A stretch of DNA of 64,000 bases. It comes from Novosphingobium lindaniclasticum LE124. GTDB lineage: Bacteria > Pseudomonadota > Alphaproteobacteria > Sphingomonadales > Sphingomonadaceae. The number at the start of each line of letters is the position of its first letter. Within the stretch, counting starts at the first letter, position 1. Below are positions 25,419-34,392 of the stretch, piece after piece. The notes under the pieces are model-generated. The model saw only the letters and a list, made by a program, of their open reading frames with translations. It made no database searches and had not been told where the DNA came from. The stretch lies in contig NZ_ATHL01000075.1 of assembly GCF_000445125.1 (NCBI RefSeq), forward strand, positions 62,001 to 126,000, given 5' to 3'. The position numbers were made by a program, and so were the translations under genes.

Positions 25419-26345
25419 ATGATCCAACAGCCCAAGCCGACTCTCAGCCAGGCGTCCGTTCAGGCCTCGCCGGCTGCGGAAAAGGTCAACTGGTTCCAGG
25501 AACTGCGCGGGCTCGCCCTGATGCTGCTGGGGGTGCTGGCGTTTCATTCCTTCATCGCCAAGCCGTTCTACATCCCGTCGATCTCGATGATGCCGGGCCT
25601 CTTGGTGGGCGACCGGCTGGTCGTCTCGAAGTATCCTTACGGCTGGAACTGGTCTTCGATCAGCTTCCACCTGCTGCCCCGCAGCACCTGGCGGCTGATG
25701 GGCCGCACGCCGGAGTATGGCGACATCGTGATCGTCGTGCCCGGCAATCGCAAGGCGGATCTCATCAAGCGCGTCGTCGCCCTGCCGGGAGACCGCATCG
25801 CGGTGATCGACGGACGCATTCGCCTGAACGGCCGGTTCGTCCCGCGCGAGATGGTGCCGCCGGTCCGCATCGCCGCCGACGATTCGCTGACGTGTGAAGG
25901 CGATGCCGAGCCCGGCCACTGCTACGACGGGTTCGAACAGTTTCGCACCCGGCTGCCCAGCGGCAGGGATGTCTACGAAATGCCGACCTACCGCGAAACA
26001 TTGCCCAACGGCGCCAGTTATGAGGTGATCGACTACCTCAACCAGGAACTGGACAATTACGCGGAGGTCAAAGTGCCAGAAGGCCACGTCTTCGTGATGG
26101 GCGACGATCGCGATCGCTCGGCGGACAGCCGGGCGCCGTTCGAAACCGACATGTTCGGTCGGCCCGGCGGCGGGCTCGGCGGGCCGGTGCCGCTCTCCGA
26201 CGTGGGCGGCCGCGCCGAGTTCATCACGTTCTCGCTGGACGGCACCCAGAGCTGGAACCCGGTGACCTGGTGGACCGCCTTGCGGTCGGGCCGCGCCTTC
26301 ACCAGCCTGCGTCCGCCGGTCGATACCGCCAAGGCCTGGAACTGA
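25419..26345 (+). CDS. lepB: Signal peptidase I
   Basis: The 308-aa inner-membrane protease removes signal peptides at the periplasmic face. One membrane segment (GLALMLLGVLAFHSFI) precedes the catalytic Ser56 in IPSISMMPG, and the catalytic Lys is near 117 in LIKRVVALPGDR. Box E, MGDDRDRSADSR, is intact. It overlaps the next gene by one base (TGATG). Confidence 0.96.
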   Translation: MIQQPKPTLSQASVQASPAAEKVNWFQELRGLALMLLGVLAFHSFIAKPFYIPSISMMPGLLVGDRLVVSKYPYGWNWSSISFHLLPRSTWRLMGRTPEYGDIVIVVPGNRKADLIKRVVALPGDRIAVIDGRIRLNGRFVPREMVPPVRIAADDSLTCEGDAEPGHCYDGFEQFRTRLPSGRDVYEMPTYRETLPNGASYEVIDYLNQELDNYAEVKVPEGHVFVMGDDRDRSADSRAPFETDMFGRPGGGLGGPVPLSDVGGRAEFITFSLDGTQSWNPVTWWTALRSGRAFTSLRPPVDTAKAWN

Positions 26346-27460
26346 TGGCCTCGGGGCCGCAACAGGAGGTTGAAGCCGACCTTTCCGAACGTGCCGGTCC
26401 CACCGATATTTCCGATCCGCTGATCCGCACCGAGGCGCGCAAGGCCTTCGTCTGGATCGGCATGGTCGCGCTGCTGGCGCTGACCGTGTTTCTCTCGCAA
26501 TCGCTGCTGGTCATATTCGGCGGGATCGTGTTCGGCGCCCTGATCGACGGTGGCGCCCGCATGGTCGGCAAGGTCCTGAAGATCCCGCGGGGGTTGCGAG
26601 TGGGGCTGGTGCTGTTGTTCGCCCTGCTGTTCCTGCTCTGGGTCGGCCGGTTCGCCGGCAGCCAGATCGCGTCGCAGGCTGCCGAATTGCCAACAACCAT
26701 CGAAAACCAGTTCCGTCACGGACTGTCCTGGCTTCGCGCCCACGGCATCCAGCCCCGGATCACGGAGCTGCGGGGCATGGCGCAGGAAGCGCTTGGCGGC
26801 ATCGGGCAAGTGACCCGTGTGGTCGGCGGCCTCATCGGTGTCGTCACCACCCTGTTCCTGATCCTCGTGCTCGGCATCTACTTCGCGCTGGAGCCGCGCC
26901 TCTATCGGCGCGGCGTCGGCTGGATGCTGCCGATCGATCGGCGCGATAATTTCGAAAGCACGGCGGCGATCATGGGGCAGGCCCTGCGCCGCCTGCTGTT
27001 CGGCCGCCTGATCGGCATGATCGTGGAGGGCCTGTTCACCTGGGCCATGCTCCAGTTCTACGGCGTGCCGATGGCCGCCCTCCTCGGCCTGATCACCGGG
27101 CTTCTGGCGTTCCTGCCGAACATCGGCGCGCCCATTTCCGGCATGATCATGATCCTGGTCGGCTTCTCGGGCGGGTACGAGATGGGGCTCTACACCATCT
27201 TCGTCTACCTGCTGATCCACTTGATCGACGGCTACCTGATCGTGCCGATGATCGCCCGCAAGACCGTGGACCTGCCGCCCGCGCTGGTGCTGGCGGCACA
27301 GCTGATCATGGGCGTGCTGTTCGGCCTGCTCGGGCTGGCGTTGGCCGATCCGCTGGTGGCGATGATCAAGATCTGGCTGGAGCGGGAGGCCGATCGCAAC
27401 GGCGGGGCGGAAACGGACCTTTTACAGGGAAGCGCCGCTATCGCGCCCGGCAGCGCTTGA
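26345..27460 (+). CDS. AI-2E-family (PerM-like) membrane protein
   Basis: A 371-aa protein of the AI-2E transporter family with about seven to eight membrane segments. LVVIFGGIVFGALIDGGARMV-like text, LLGLITGLLAFLPNIGAPISG and VYLLIHLIDGYLIVPMIARKTVDLPPALVLAAQ match the family core. Some members export autoinducer-2 or Na+/H+, others have no known substrate. It is translationally coupled to lepB (TGATG) and ends 33 bp before the DUF3089 gene, so all are likely co-transcribed. Confidence 0.88.
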   Translation: MASGPQQEVEADLSERAGPTDISDPLIRTEARKAFVWIGMVALLALTVFLSQSLLVIFGGIVFGALIDGGARMVGKVLKIPRGLRVGLVLLFALLFLLWVGRFAGSQIASQAAELPTTIENQFRHGLSWLRAHGIQPRITELRGMAQEALGGIGQVTRVVGGLIGVVTTLFLILVLGIYFALEPRLYRRGVGWMLPIDRRDNFESTAAIMGQALRRLLFGRLIGMIVEGLFTWAMLQFYGVPMAALLGLITGLLAFLPNIGAPISGMIMILVGFSGGYEMGLYTIFVYLLIHLIDGYLIVPMIARKTVDLPPALVLAAQLIMGVLFGLLGLALADPLVAMIKIWLEREADRNGGAETDLLQGSAAIAPGSA

Positions 27461-27493
27461 CCGAGGGTTTCCCGCAGGCGAGACCTTAGAGTC

Positions 27494-28621
27494 ATGGCCC
27501 GCAAGTTCCTCTACGTCATTGCGATTATCGTCATCCTCGTCATCGCCCTGTTCGCGGCGCTGCGGCTCTGGTCGGAGGATCTGACCGAACTGGCCTTCGT
27601 GCCCACCGTCGAATACGCGCAGAAGGATGCGCTCGGGCCGGAAGCCTGGCGAGATCCGGCGATGTGGATCGCGCGGCCGGACATGCAGGACGATCCTTCG
27701 CGCTGGCTGCCGCCAGGGGTGGAGAAGCCCGAAAAGCCGCTGCCGGTGGCAGTGTTCTTCGTACATCCCACCAGCCTCGTCGCGCGCAGCGCCTGGAACG
27801 GCGACCTTGCCGACGCACTGTCGCAGGATCGCGCCGCACTTTTCGTCAAGGGCATGGCCAGCCCTTTCAACCGCGCGGAAGTCTGGGCGCCGCGCTATCG
27901 CCAGGCAGCGGTGGGCGCCTTCCTGACCGCTGCACCGGAAGCCAACCGCGCCATCGACCTTGCCTATTCCGACGTTCTGGCCGCCTTCGACCAGTTCGTG
28001 AAGACCATCCCGAAACGTCGTCCGATCGTCGTGGCCGGACATAGCCAGGGCGCTTTCCTGCTGCGCCGCGTGCTGCGCGACCGTGCGGCAGGCAAACCGC
28101 TGGGCCAGCGCATCGTCGCCGCCTATGTGATCGGCTGGCCCGTCTCGCTGGCGCACGATCTCCCGAAGATGGGGCTTCCGGCCTGCACCGGTGCGGAGCA
28201 GACCGGCTGCGTCGTCAGTTGGCTATCCGTCGCCGACCCCGCCGACACCAAGATGCTGCTGACCGCTTACGGCCGCCGCACCGGGCTCGACGGTCAGGGC
28301 GTTGCGGGCAGTCCGTTCCTCTGCACCAATCCGCTTACCGGAACCGAGGGCGGCAGCGCCGATGCGGCGACCAACCTCGGCACTCTCGTCCCCGATCATA
28401 AGCCCGACTCCCGCTCCGCCAGCGGCACCCTGGCCAAGGCCACCGTTCCGGCGAGTTGCGGGCCCGATCACTTTCTCCACATCGGACCGCCGCCCGCGCT
28501 GGACATGGGACCTTACGTCCTTCCCGGAAACAACTACCATCTCTATGACGTGACCCTGTTCTGGGCGAACCTTCGCGCGGATTTCGAAAAACGGGTTGCG
28601 ACATGGCAGAAGGCACAGTGA
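27494..28621 (+). CDS. DUF3089 alpha/beta-hydrolase-like protein, membrane anchored
   Basis: The 375-aa protein begins with one membrane segment ([19 protein letters not shown]) and otherwise resembles DUF3089, an alpha/beta-hydrolase branch. The nucleophile elbow is GHSQG in [17 protein letters not shown], and FFVHPTS with [16 protein letters not shown] and a late His ([16 protein letters not shown]) are family features. The substrate, probably an ester, is unknown; export to the periplasm is inferred from the anchor. It overlaps ruvX by 19 nt. Confidence 0.85.
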   Translation: MARKFLYVIAIIVILVIALFAALRLWSEDLTELAFVPTVEYAQKDALGPEAWRDPAMWIARPDMQDDPSRWLPPGVEKPEKPLPVAVFFVHPTSLVARSAWNGDLADALSQDRAALFVKGMASPFNRAEVWAPRYRQAAVGAFLTAAPEANRAIDLAYSDVLAAFDQFVKTIPKRRPIVVAGHSQGAFLLRRVLRDRAAGKPLGQRIVAAYVIGWPVSLAHDLPKMGLPACTGAEQTGCVVSWLSVADPADTKMLLTAYGRRTGLDGQGVAGSPFLCTNPLTGTEGGSADAATNLGTLVPDHKPDSRSASGTLAKATVPASCGPDHFLHIGPPPALDMGPYVLPGNNYHLYDVTLFWANLRADFEKRVATWQKAQ

Positions 28622-29085
28622 TCACCACCAGCGCGCTGGATTATCGCGGCGCGCTTCCCGATCGCGGTGGACTGCTGGGGCTGGACCTCGGCACCCAAAC
28701 CATCGGCACCGCCTTTTGCGATGCCGGATGGCGCATCGCCTCGCCCGGCAAGACACTGAAGCGCGGCAAGTTCGGCGCCGACCGGGAACTGCTGCTCGAA
28801 CTCATCCGCGAGCGTTCGATCAAGGGCATCGTCATAGGGCTGCCGCTCAACATGGACGGCTCCGAAGGCCCGCGCGCGCAGTCTAGCCGGGCTTATGCGC
28901 GCAACCTCGGCGTGCTGGGCCTGCCGATCCTGCTGTGGGACGAGCGCTGGTCCACCACCGGGGCCGAGCGCGGCCTGCTCGACCAGGATATGAGCCGCGC
29001 CAAGCGGGCTACCCGCATAGACTCCGCCGCCGCCGCGGTGATCCTGCAGGGCGCTGCGGATGCCCTGGCGGGCGGGATGTTCTGA
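28603..29085 (+). CDS. ruvX: Putative Holliday junction resolvase RuvX (YqgF)
   Basis: The 160-aa RNase H-fold protein has the metal Asp28 in [17 protein letters not shown] and conserved blocks [21 protein letters not shown] and [16 protein letters not shown]. The family is also linked to processing the 5' end of pre-16S rRNA in E. coli. It begins inside the last codons of the DUF3089 gene and runs to 95 bp before dmeR. Confidence 0.93.
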   Translation: MAEGTVITTSALDYRGALPDRGGLLGLDLGTQTIGTAFCDAGWRIASPGKTLKRGKFGADRELLLELIRERSIKGIVIGLPLNMDGSEGPRAQSSRAYARNLGVLGLPILLWDERWSTTGAERGLLDQDMSRAKRATRIDSAAAAVILQGAADALAGGMF

Positions 29086-29156
29086 GGCGGCGCTACTCGT
29101 TCCAGTCCGACATCGGAGACTGCAAACGCGGGAACGTCGCCTTGCGGCTGATCGCC

Positions 29157-29182
29157 ATATAGCCTAGGGGGGTACCCTATAT
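29157..29182. promoter_or_regulatory. RcnR/CsoR-type operator over the dmeR start codon
   Basis: A run of six G (29167-29172) is flanked by inverted arms ATATAGCCTA (29157-29166) and TACCCTATAT (29173-29182), 8 of 10 base pairs matching. This A/T-arm plus G-tract design is what RcnR-like repressors bind. It covers the first two bases of the dmeR ATG and would also hide the ribosome-binding site. Confidence 0.75.
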
Positions 29183-29453
29183 GGCACATCTTCATGACAG
29201 TCCCGCCCTGGTCGCGCGGGTCAGGCGCATCATCGGACAGCTTCAGGCCGTGGAACGCGGGCTGACCGACGGTCAGGACTGTGCGAAGACCCTGCACCTT
29301 GCGGCGGCGGTTCGCGGCGCCGTGAACGGGCTGATCGATGAACTGATCGAAGCCCATGTGAGAACCCACGTCGCGGCCCCCGATCTACCCCAGGCCGAGC
29401 GGGAGCAAGGCGCCGAAGAGCTGATCGCGGCCATTCGCCGCTACGCGAAGTAG
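29181..29453 (+). CDS. dmeR: RcnR/CsoR-family nickel/cobalt-responsive repressor (DmeR-like)
   Basis: The 90-aa all-helical protein has the sensor residues of RcnR shifted by one: His3, Cys34 (GQDCAKTLH), His59 and His63 in LIEAHVRTH. This His-Cys-His-His set fits Ni/Co sensing rather than copper or formaldehyde. The core RIIGQLQAVERGL and RGAVNGLIDELIEAH is family text. It is followed after 7 bp by the DmeF-type pump, and the operator over its start codon suggests self-repression, as in rhizobial dmeRF. Confidence 0.88.
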   Translation: MAHLHDSPALVARVRRIIGQLQAVERGLTDGQDCAKTLHLAAAVRGAVNGLIDELIEAHVRTHVAAPDLPQAEREQGAEELIAAIRRYAK

Positions 29454-29460
29454 AAGTTTC

Positions 29461-30426
29461 GTGGACTCCCCCCTCCCCGCCGCGCCGCTTCATCGCCACT
29501 ATTTCCTGGGCCGATCGCACGAGCGAAATGCGCGGCGGACCTTGTGGGTCGTGGCGCTGACCACCCTGATGATGGTGGCCGAGATCATCGTCGGGCATCT
29601 CACCGGATCCATGGCGCTGCTCGCCGACGGCTTCCACATGGCTACCCATGCCGGCGCCCTGAGCGTAGCGGCGGGAGCCTACGCCTTTGCGAAACGTCAG
29701 GCCGATAATCCCGCCTATAGCTTCGGCACCGGCAAGGTCGGCGATCTGGCGGGTTTTGCCTCCGCACTCGTGCTGGCCGTCATCGCCATCGCCATCGCCG
29801 CGGAATCGACCTTGCGGCTGTTCGAACCGATGACCGTCGCGTTCGAGGAGGCGATCGTCATCGCGATCCTGGGTCTTGTAGTCAACCTCGTCAGCGCGGC
29901 TCTGCTCGGCGGGCATCACGGGCATGGCCACCATGACCACGGACATCACGCTCATGACCATCACGCTCATGACCATCATGCTCACGGCCACGCCGACAAC
30001 AACTTGCGCTCCGCCTACCTGCATGTCCTTGCCGACGCCCTGACATCCGTCCTGGCGATCGCGGCGCTGGTCGCGGGGCGTTATCTCGGGTGGATCTGGC
30101 TCGACCCGGCAATGGGGATCGTCGGCGGGATCGTGATCGCGCGGTGGTCCTGGTCGCTTATGAAGGACACCGCCGCCGTCCTGCTGGACCGGACCGACGC
30201 GCATTTGGCGCAGGAAGTGAAGGAGGCCGTCGAAGCGCCCGGTGACGCCCGCATCCTCGACCTGCACGTCTGGAAGCTCGGTCCCGAAGCCCATGCCGCG
30301 ATCGTCAGCGCAGCGGTGGCAGCGCCTCATATCGATGCAAGCGTTCTGCGCAGACGGCTATCGCCGGTTCACGAATTGCAGCATGTCACCATCGAGTGCC
30401 GGGCTTTGCAGGAACGACCGATATGA
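29461..30426 (+). CDS. dmeF: DmeF-type CDF cobalt/nickel efflux transporter
   Basis: The 321-aa cation diffusion facilitator has six membrane segments and the metal site residues LLADGFHMATHAG (Asp56, His59 relate to the HxxxD pattern) and a second HVLADALTSVLA site. A His-rich loop of about 30 residues (positions 151-178, GHHGHGHHDHGHHAH...) lies between segments IV and V, as in DmeF of Cupriavidus and rhizobia. The extended soluble C-terminus is the usual dimer domain. It begins with GTG (29461), coupled to dmeR. Confidence 0.88.
   Translation: MDSPLPAAPLHRHYFLGRSHERNARRTLWVVALTTLMMVAEIIVGHLTGSMALLADGFHMATHAGALSVAAGAYAFAKRQADNPAYSFGTGKVGDLAGFASALVLAVIAIAIAAESTLRLFEPMTVAFEEAIVIAILGLVVNLVSAALLGGHHGHGHHDHGHHAHDHHAHDHHAHGHADNNLRSAYLHVLADALTSVLAIAALVAGRYLGWIWLDPAMGIVGGIVIARWSWSLMKDTAAVLLDRTDAHLAQEVKEAVEAPGDARILDLHVWKLGPEAHAAIVSAAVAAPHIDASVLRRRLSPVHELQHVTIECRALQERPI
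29944..29988 (+). repeat. 15-nt tandem repeat encoding the DmeF His-loop
   Basis: The unit CATCACGCTCATGAC occurs twice exactly at 29944-29973 and a third time with a few changes at 29974-29988. It codes for HHAHD. Repeat slippage could change the number of His residues. Confidence 0.75.
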
Positions 30427-30593
30427 AGTCGCCCTGCATCGACGAATGCGGCTTCGACCGCCGGACCGGATGGTGCAAGGGCTGCGGCCGCACGGTTCAG
30501 GAAGTGAGAGGCTGGCGAAAGGCCCAGCCCCACCAGCTTCGCAAGATTTCCGCAGAACTGCCGCGCCGCCTGGCGAAGCTCGAGCGGACGTGA
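30423..30593 (+). CDS. DUF1289 small cysteine-rich protein
   Basis: The 56-aa protein carries the DUF1289 pattern SPCIDECGFDRRTGWCKGCGRT, with Cys pairs that likely bind a metal (probably Zn or an Fe-S unit). Its start overlaps the dmeF stop by ATGA, so it is translated with the pump. DUF1289 proteins are common in Proteobacteria but their function is not known. It is convergent with the CysG-like gene. Confidence 0.8.
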   Translation: MKSPCIDECGFDRRTGWCKGCGRTVQEVRGWRKAQPHQLRKISAELPRRLAKLERT

Positions 30594-30617
30594 TCGCGGC
30601 AATTCCCTTTCGGTGGC

Positions 30618-31412
30618 CTAGCGCGCCCTCACCCGTAGCATAAGCACCAGGCCTCGAACCGCCGGGACTTCCATCTCGCCCGGGCCGATCACAAGACGCG
30701 GGGCGTCGGCGCGGGCGCGGTCGAGGATCGCGGGGGGCACCTCCGGCTCGTGCAGGATGAGGTCCGCCGAGCCAAGCTGGCGTGCCTGGCGCAAGGTAAG
30801 ATCATCGGGATCGTCACTGCGCAGGACGATCTCCACGGTGTCGCTTGCCGGCTCGGCAGCTTCGGAAAGCCAGAGAGAAAGACGTGCCTCCCCGGCCTCG
30901 GTCAGCGGGTCGAGCGGGCCGCCTTGCGCCAGCGCGGCATCGAGCGCCTGCCGTCTTTCGCCGGCATCGGGAAACCGCGACCGCAGCGCCGGTCGTGCCG
31001 CCAGCAGCGCGCGGGCCAGTTCGCCCAGCGATTGCGGCAGCAGCGCCTCCAGACGCAGGCGCAGTTGCTTGGCAAGCCCCGCTGAAGCGCCGCCGGTGCC
31101 GATGGCAACCAGTACCGGCGTGCGATCGAGGATGGACGGTACGGTGAAGTCGCAAAGGGCGGGCCGATCAGGCGCATTCACCAGCAGGCCCGCCGCCCGG
31201 GCCTGGGACACGGCGGCCTGGGCGCGCGCCTCGTCCTCCTCGGCGATGAAGGCGATGCGGGCGCCGAGCGCAATCCCTTCCGCCAGATCGGCTGTCGGCC
31301 TTGCCCCGGCCCGTTCGACGAGGCGGCGCTTGGCATCGGCAGCCTCCCCGCTTCCCGTGACCACGACCGGACGTCCGGCCATGCGATGGAAGAGGGGCAG
31401 GCTCTCGATCAT
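30618..31412 (-). CDS. CysG-like precorrin-2 dehydrogenase with truncated SUMT domain
   Basis: The first about 200 residues match the siroheme synthase/Met8 dehydrogenase module: MAGRPVVVTGSGEAADAKRRLVERAGA (NAD-binding), LVNAPDRPALCDFTVPSILDRTPVLVAIGTGGASAGLAKQLR. The last 60 (DDPDDLTLRQARQLGSADLILHEPEVPPAILDRARADAPRLVIG) match only the N-terminal part of the SUMT (uroporphyrinogen methyltransferase) half of CysG and then stop. So it is likely a precorrin-2 dehydrogenase/ferrochelatase needing a separate SUMT. The start at 31412 follows the family; the longer frame to 31664 runs inside lysA. Confidence 0.78.
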   Translation of the reverse strand: MIESLPLFHRMAGRPVVVTGSGEAADAKRRLVERAGARPTADLAEGIALGARIAFIAEEDEARAQAAVSQARAAGLLVNAPDRPALCDFTVPSILDRTPVLVAIGTGGASAGLAKQLRLRLEALLPQSLGELARALLAARPALRSRFPDAGERRQALDAALAQGGPLDPLTEAGEARLSLWLSEAAEPASDTVEIVLRSDDPDDLTLRQARQLGSADLILHEPEVPPAILDRARADAPRLVIGPGEMEVPAVRGLVLMLRVRAR

Positions 31413-31431
31413 GAGGGGGTGCTTTCCCGGC

Positions 31432-32691
31432 TCAGGCCAGCCACTCGGGCACGGCTTCGGCGGCCAGGATGGTCGCGGGCTCGATGCGGGCAGCGACCAC
31501 CGCCCACTTGCTGCCGTCCACCATGACTTCCGGCACCAGCGCGCGGCTGTTGTAGGTGTTCGCCATCGTCGCGCCGTAAGCCCCGGCCGTGCGGAAGATC
31601 GCGAGGTCACCGGCGGCGACTTCATCGATCTCGCGCCCCATCGCGAACGTATCCGAGCTTTCACAGATCGGACCGACGATGTTGGCGGTCATCGTCCGGC
31701 CGTTGGGCTTCACCGCCGCGAAGTCGTGCCAGGCATCGTACATCGCGGGACGGGCGAGGTCGTTCATCGCCGCATCGACGACGACGAAGGGATTCACCAC
31801 CCCCTCCTTCACGCGCACGACTTCGGTGACGAGCACGCCGGAGTTGCCGGTGATCACCCGGCCCGGCTCGAACATCAGGGTGACACCCCAGTCCTTCGCC
31901 ACCGAAGCCACCATCGCGCCGTAGTCCTGCGGGGTCGGCAGCGAATCGCTCGCCTTGTAGGGCACGCCGAGGCCGCCGCCGAGATCCATGTGCGTCACCG
32001 AATGGCCCTCGGAGCGGATCGCCTCCATCAGCTCGCCCATCTTGAGGAAGGCGAGGCGCGAGGGTTCGAGGTCGGAAATCTGGCTGCCGATGTGGACGGC
32101 GAGGCCCTTCATGTCGAGCCCCGGCAGCGCCGAGAGCCGGGCGTAGATCGCGGCCGCGCGGTCGTAGGCAACGCCGAACTTGTTGTCCGCCTTGCCGGTG
32201 GAAATCTTGGCGTGGGTGCGCGCGTCCACGTCGGGATTGACCCGCAAGGCACAAGGTGCGCGCTGGCCCAGCGAGGCGGCGATTTCCGCCAGTTCCATGC
32301 CCTCTTCCTCGCTTTCGAGGTTGAACTGGCCGATCCCCGCCTTGACCGCGGCAGTCAGTTCGCGGCGAGTCTTGCCGACGCCCGAGAAGACGATGTCGGC
32401 GGCCGGAATACCGGCGGCCAGCGCCCGGTTCATCTCGCCTTCGGAGACGACGTCGGCGCCGTAGCCCTCGCTCGCCAGCAGGCGCAGAACGGCAAGGTTC
32501 GGGTTGGACTTCACCGCGAAAGCGATGTGGACGCTGGGCAGGCCTGCCAAGGCCTCGCGGAATACGCGGGCGTGGCGGCTGAGCGTCGCGCGGGAATAGA
32601 CGTAGACGGGCGTACCGACTTCGCGGGCGATCGCGGCCAGCGGTACGTTCTCGGCGAAAAGTTCGCCGTCGTTCAGGGCAAAATGGTCCAT
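31432..32691 (-). CDS. lysA: Diaminopimelate decarboxylase
   Basis: A 419-aa alanine-racemase-fold PLP enzyme making L-lysine from meso-diaminopimelate. PLP-binding Lys61 is in HIAFAVKSNPNLAV, and GLAVHIGSQISDL, FEPGRVITGNSGVLVTEV and GPICESSDTFA are complete. It follows the LptM-like lipoprotein by 40 bp, the order known from other Proteobacteria (argH-lptM-lysA). Confidence 0.97.
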   Translation of the reverse strand: MDHFALNDGELFAENVPLAAIAREVGTPVYVYSRATLSRHARVFREALAGLPSVHIAFAVKSNPNLAVLRLLASEGYGADVVSEGEMNRALAAGIPAADIVFSGVGKTRRELTAAVKAGIGQFNLESEEEGMELAEIAASLGQRAPCALRVNPDVDARTHAKISTGKADNKFGVAYDRAAAIYARLSALPGLDMKGLAVHIGSQISDLEPSRLAFLKMGELMEAIRSEGHSVTHMDLGGGLGVPYKASDSLPTPQDYGAMVASVAKDWGVTLMFEPGRVITGNSGVLVTEVVRVKEGVVNPFVVVDAAMNDLARPAMYDAWHDFAAVKPNGRTMTANIVGPICESSDTFAMGREIDEVAAGDLAIFRTAGAYGATMANTYNSRALVPEVMVDGSKWAVVAARIEPATILAAEAVPEWLA

Positions 32692-32731
32692 GGATGTCTC
32701 GGTATCTGGAAGGCCGGTCCGGCCTTGAGGC

Positions 32732-32971
32732 TTATTCTGGCGGCGGGAGATCGAAAGGATCGTCGTCCCGAGGTTCCGAGCGGGTGCGCAGTTCGACGCT
32801 GCGTTCGGGAATGGCCAGCGTCGGCGTCTGGAGCAGCTCGGCGCTGCCCGGTTTCTGCGCGCGGCCGTAGGGTGCGGACGGAAGCTGCTGCCCCGGTTTC
32901 AACGCCAGCGCCGCCCGCTGGCCGCAGGCCGAAAGCGCGAGAAGCAGGATCAGGGCGGCAGTCTTGCGCAT
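32732..32971 (-). CDS. lptM: LptM-like small lipoprotein
   Basis: The 79-aa product has a signal segment (KTAALILLLALSACGQ) with lipobox LSAC. The start of the mature protein, CGQRAALALKPG, follows the LptM/YifL pattern CGxxGxLxxP found next to lysA in many Proteobacteria. LptM assists LptD folding in E. coli. The rest is an acidic, Pro-rich tail ending DDDPFDLPPPE. It starts 5 bp after argH. Confidence 0.8.
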   Translation of the reverse strand: MRKTAALILLLALSACGQRAALALKPGQQLPSAPYGRAQKPGSAELLQTPTLAIPERSVELRTRSEPRDDDPFDLPPPE

Positions 32972-32976
32972 CGAGA

Positions 32977-34392
32977 TTACTCCAGACCGAGCGCGAGCCG
33001 GGCTTCGGCCACGCGCAGGCGTACTTGCTCAGGCGCGGTGCCGCCATGCGAACCACGCGCGGCGACCGAAGCCTCGACCGAGAGCGCCTTGAATACGCGC
33101 TCGTCGATGCGGCTGTCGATGGCCTTGAGATCGTCCAGCGGCAATTGATCGAGCGCGACGCCGCGCTGCTCGGCCAGCTTCACGGCGGAACCGGTGATGT
33201 GGTGCGCCTCGCGGAAGGGAATGTTGCCTTCGCGCACCAGCCAATCGGCAAGATCGGTGGCGGTGGCGAAGCCCAGTTCGGCGGCGCCGCGCATGCGGTC
33301 GGTGCGGAAGCGCGTTTCGGCGACCATGCCGGTCATCGCCGCGATCGACAGCGCCAGCAGGCCGGCGGCCTCGAAGACCGGCGGCTTGTCGTCCTGCATG
33401 TCCTTCGAATAGGCCAGCGGCAGGCCCTTCATGGTGATCATCAGGCTGGTGAGGCAGCCGACGATCCGGCCCGAGTGGCCGCGCACCAATTCGGCCGCAT
33501 CGGGATTCTTCTTCTGCGGCATGATCGAGCTGCCGGTCGACAGCGAATCGGGCAGCGCCACGAAGCCGAACGGCTGGCTGGCCCAGATGATGAACTCTTC
33601 CGCCAGTCGCGAAAGGTGCAGCGAGCACTGCGCCGCAGCCATCAGGTAGTCGAGCGCGAAATCGCGGTCGGAAACCGAATCGAGGCTGTTGTCGGTCGGC
33701 CCGTCGAAGCCGAGCGCCTGCGCCGTCATCACGCGGTCGATCGGGAAGCCGGTGCCGGCCAGCGCCGCCGCGCCCAGCGGGCTGCGGTTCATGCGCTTGC
33801 GCGCATCGGCAAAGCGCGAACGGTCGCGGCCGATCATCTCGTAATAGGCCATCAAATGATGGCCCAGCGTCACCGGCTGCGCGGTTTGCAGATGGGTGAA
33901 GCCGGGCATGATCGAATCGGCATGTTCCCCGGCGCGGGCGACGAGCGCCTGCTGGAGCGCTTCCAGTCCCGCATCGGCCTGATCGACGGCATCGCGAACC
34001 CAGAGGCGAAAATCGGTGGCGACCTGGTCGTTGCGCGAACGGGCGGTGTGCAGACGCCCGGCGACCGGGCCGATCAGCTCGGCCAGGCGGCCCTCGGTGG
34101 TCATGTGGATGTCTTCGAGATCCCAGTTTTCCGGGACGCCGGAGACTTCGTACTCCGCCGCAACCTGGTCCAGACCGTCGCGGATCGTGATCGCATCCTC
34201 GCCCGAAACCACGCCGCAAGCGCCCAGCATCGCGACGTGCGCCTTGCTGGCGGCGATGTCCTGCCGCCACAATGCCTTGTCGAAGGGGATCGAGGCATTT
34301 ATCTCGCGCATGATCGCAGACGGTCCACCTTCGAACCGTCCACCCCACATCTGGTTGGAGCCCGCCGCCTTGCTGTCTTCGAAATCGCTCAA
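32977..34392 (-). CDS. argH: Argininosuccinate lyase
   Basis: The 471-aa (from TTG 34392) fumarase-superfamily enzyme splits argininosuccinate to arginine and fumarate. [37 protein letters not shown] and the signature [15 protein letters not shown] are complete. The start is debatable: ATG 34350 opens at MWGG, but TTG 34392 has AGGA upstream and adds SNQ before MWGGRF, seen in related proteins. If TTG is right, the gene overlaps tlpA by 23 bp at their 5' ends. Confidence 0.94.
   Translation of the reverse strand: MSDFEDSKAAGSNQMWGGRFEGGPSAIMREINASIPFDKALWRQDIAASKAHVAMLGACGVVSGEDAITIRDGLDQVAAEYEVSGVPENWDLEDIHMTTEGRLAELIGPVAGRLHTARSRNDQVATDFRLWVRDAVDQADAGLEALQQALVARAGEHADSIMPGFTHLQTAQPVTLGHHLMAYYEMIGRDRSRFADARKRMNRSPLGAAALAGTGFPIDRVMTAQALGFDGPTDNSLDSVSDRDFALDYLMAAAQCSLHLSRLAEEFIIWASQPFGFVALPDSLSTGSSIMPQKKNPDAAELVRGHSGRIVGCLTSLMITMKGLPLAYSKDMQDDKPPVFEAAGLLALSIAAMTGMVAETRFRTDRMRGAAELGFATATDLADWLVREGNIPFREAHHITGSAVKLAEQRGVALDQLPLDDLKAIDSRIDERVFKALSVEASVAARGSHGGTAPEQVRLRVAEARLALGLE

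Noticed and set aside
29941-29996. CRISPR-like short repeats
   Set aside because: They are direct codon repeats for His residues inside dmeF, with no spacers.
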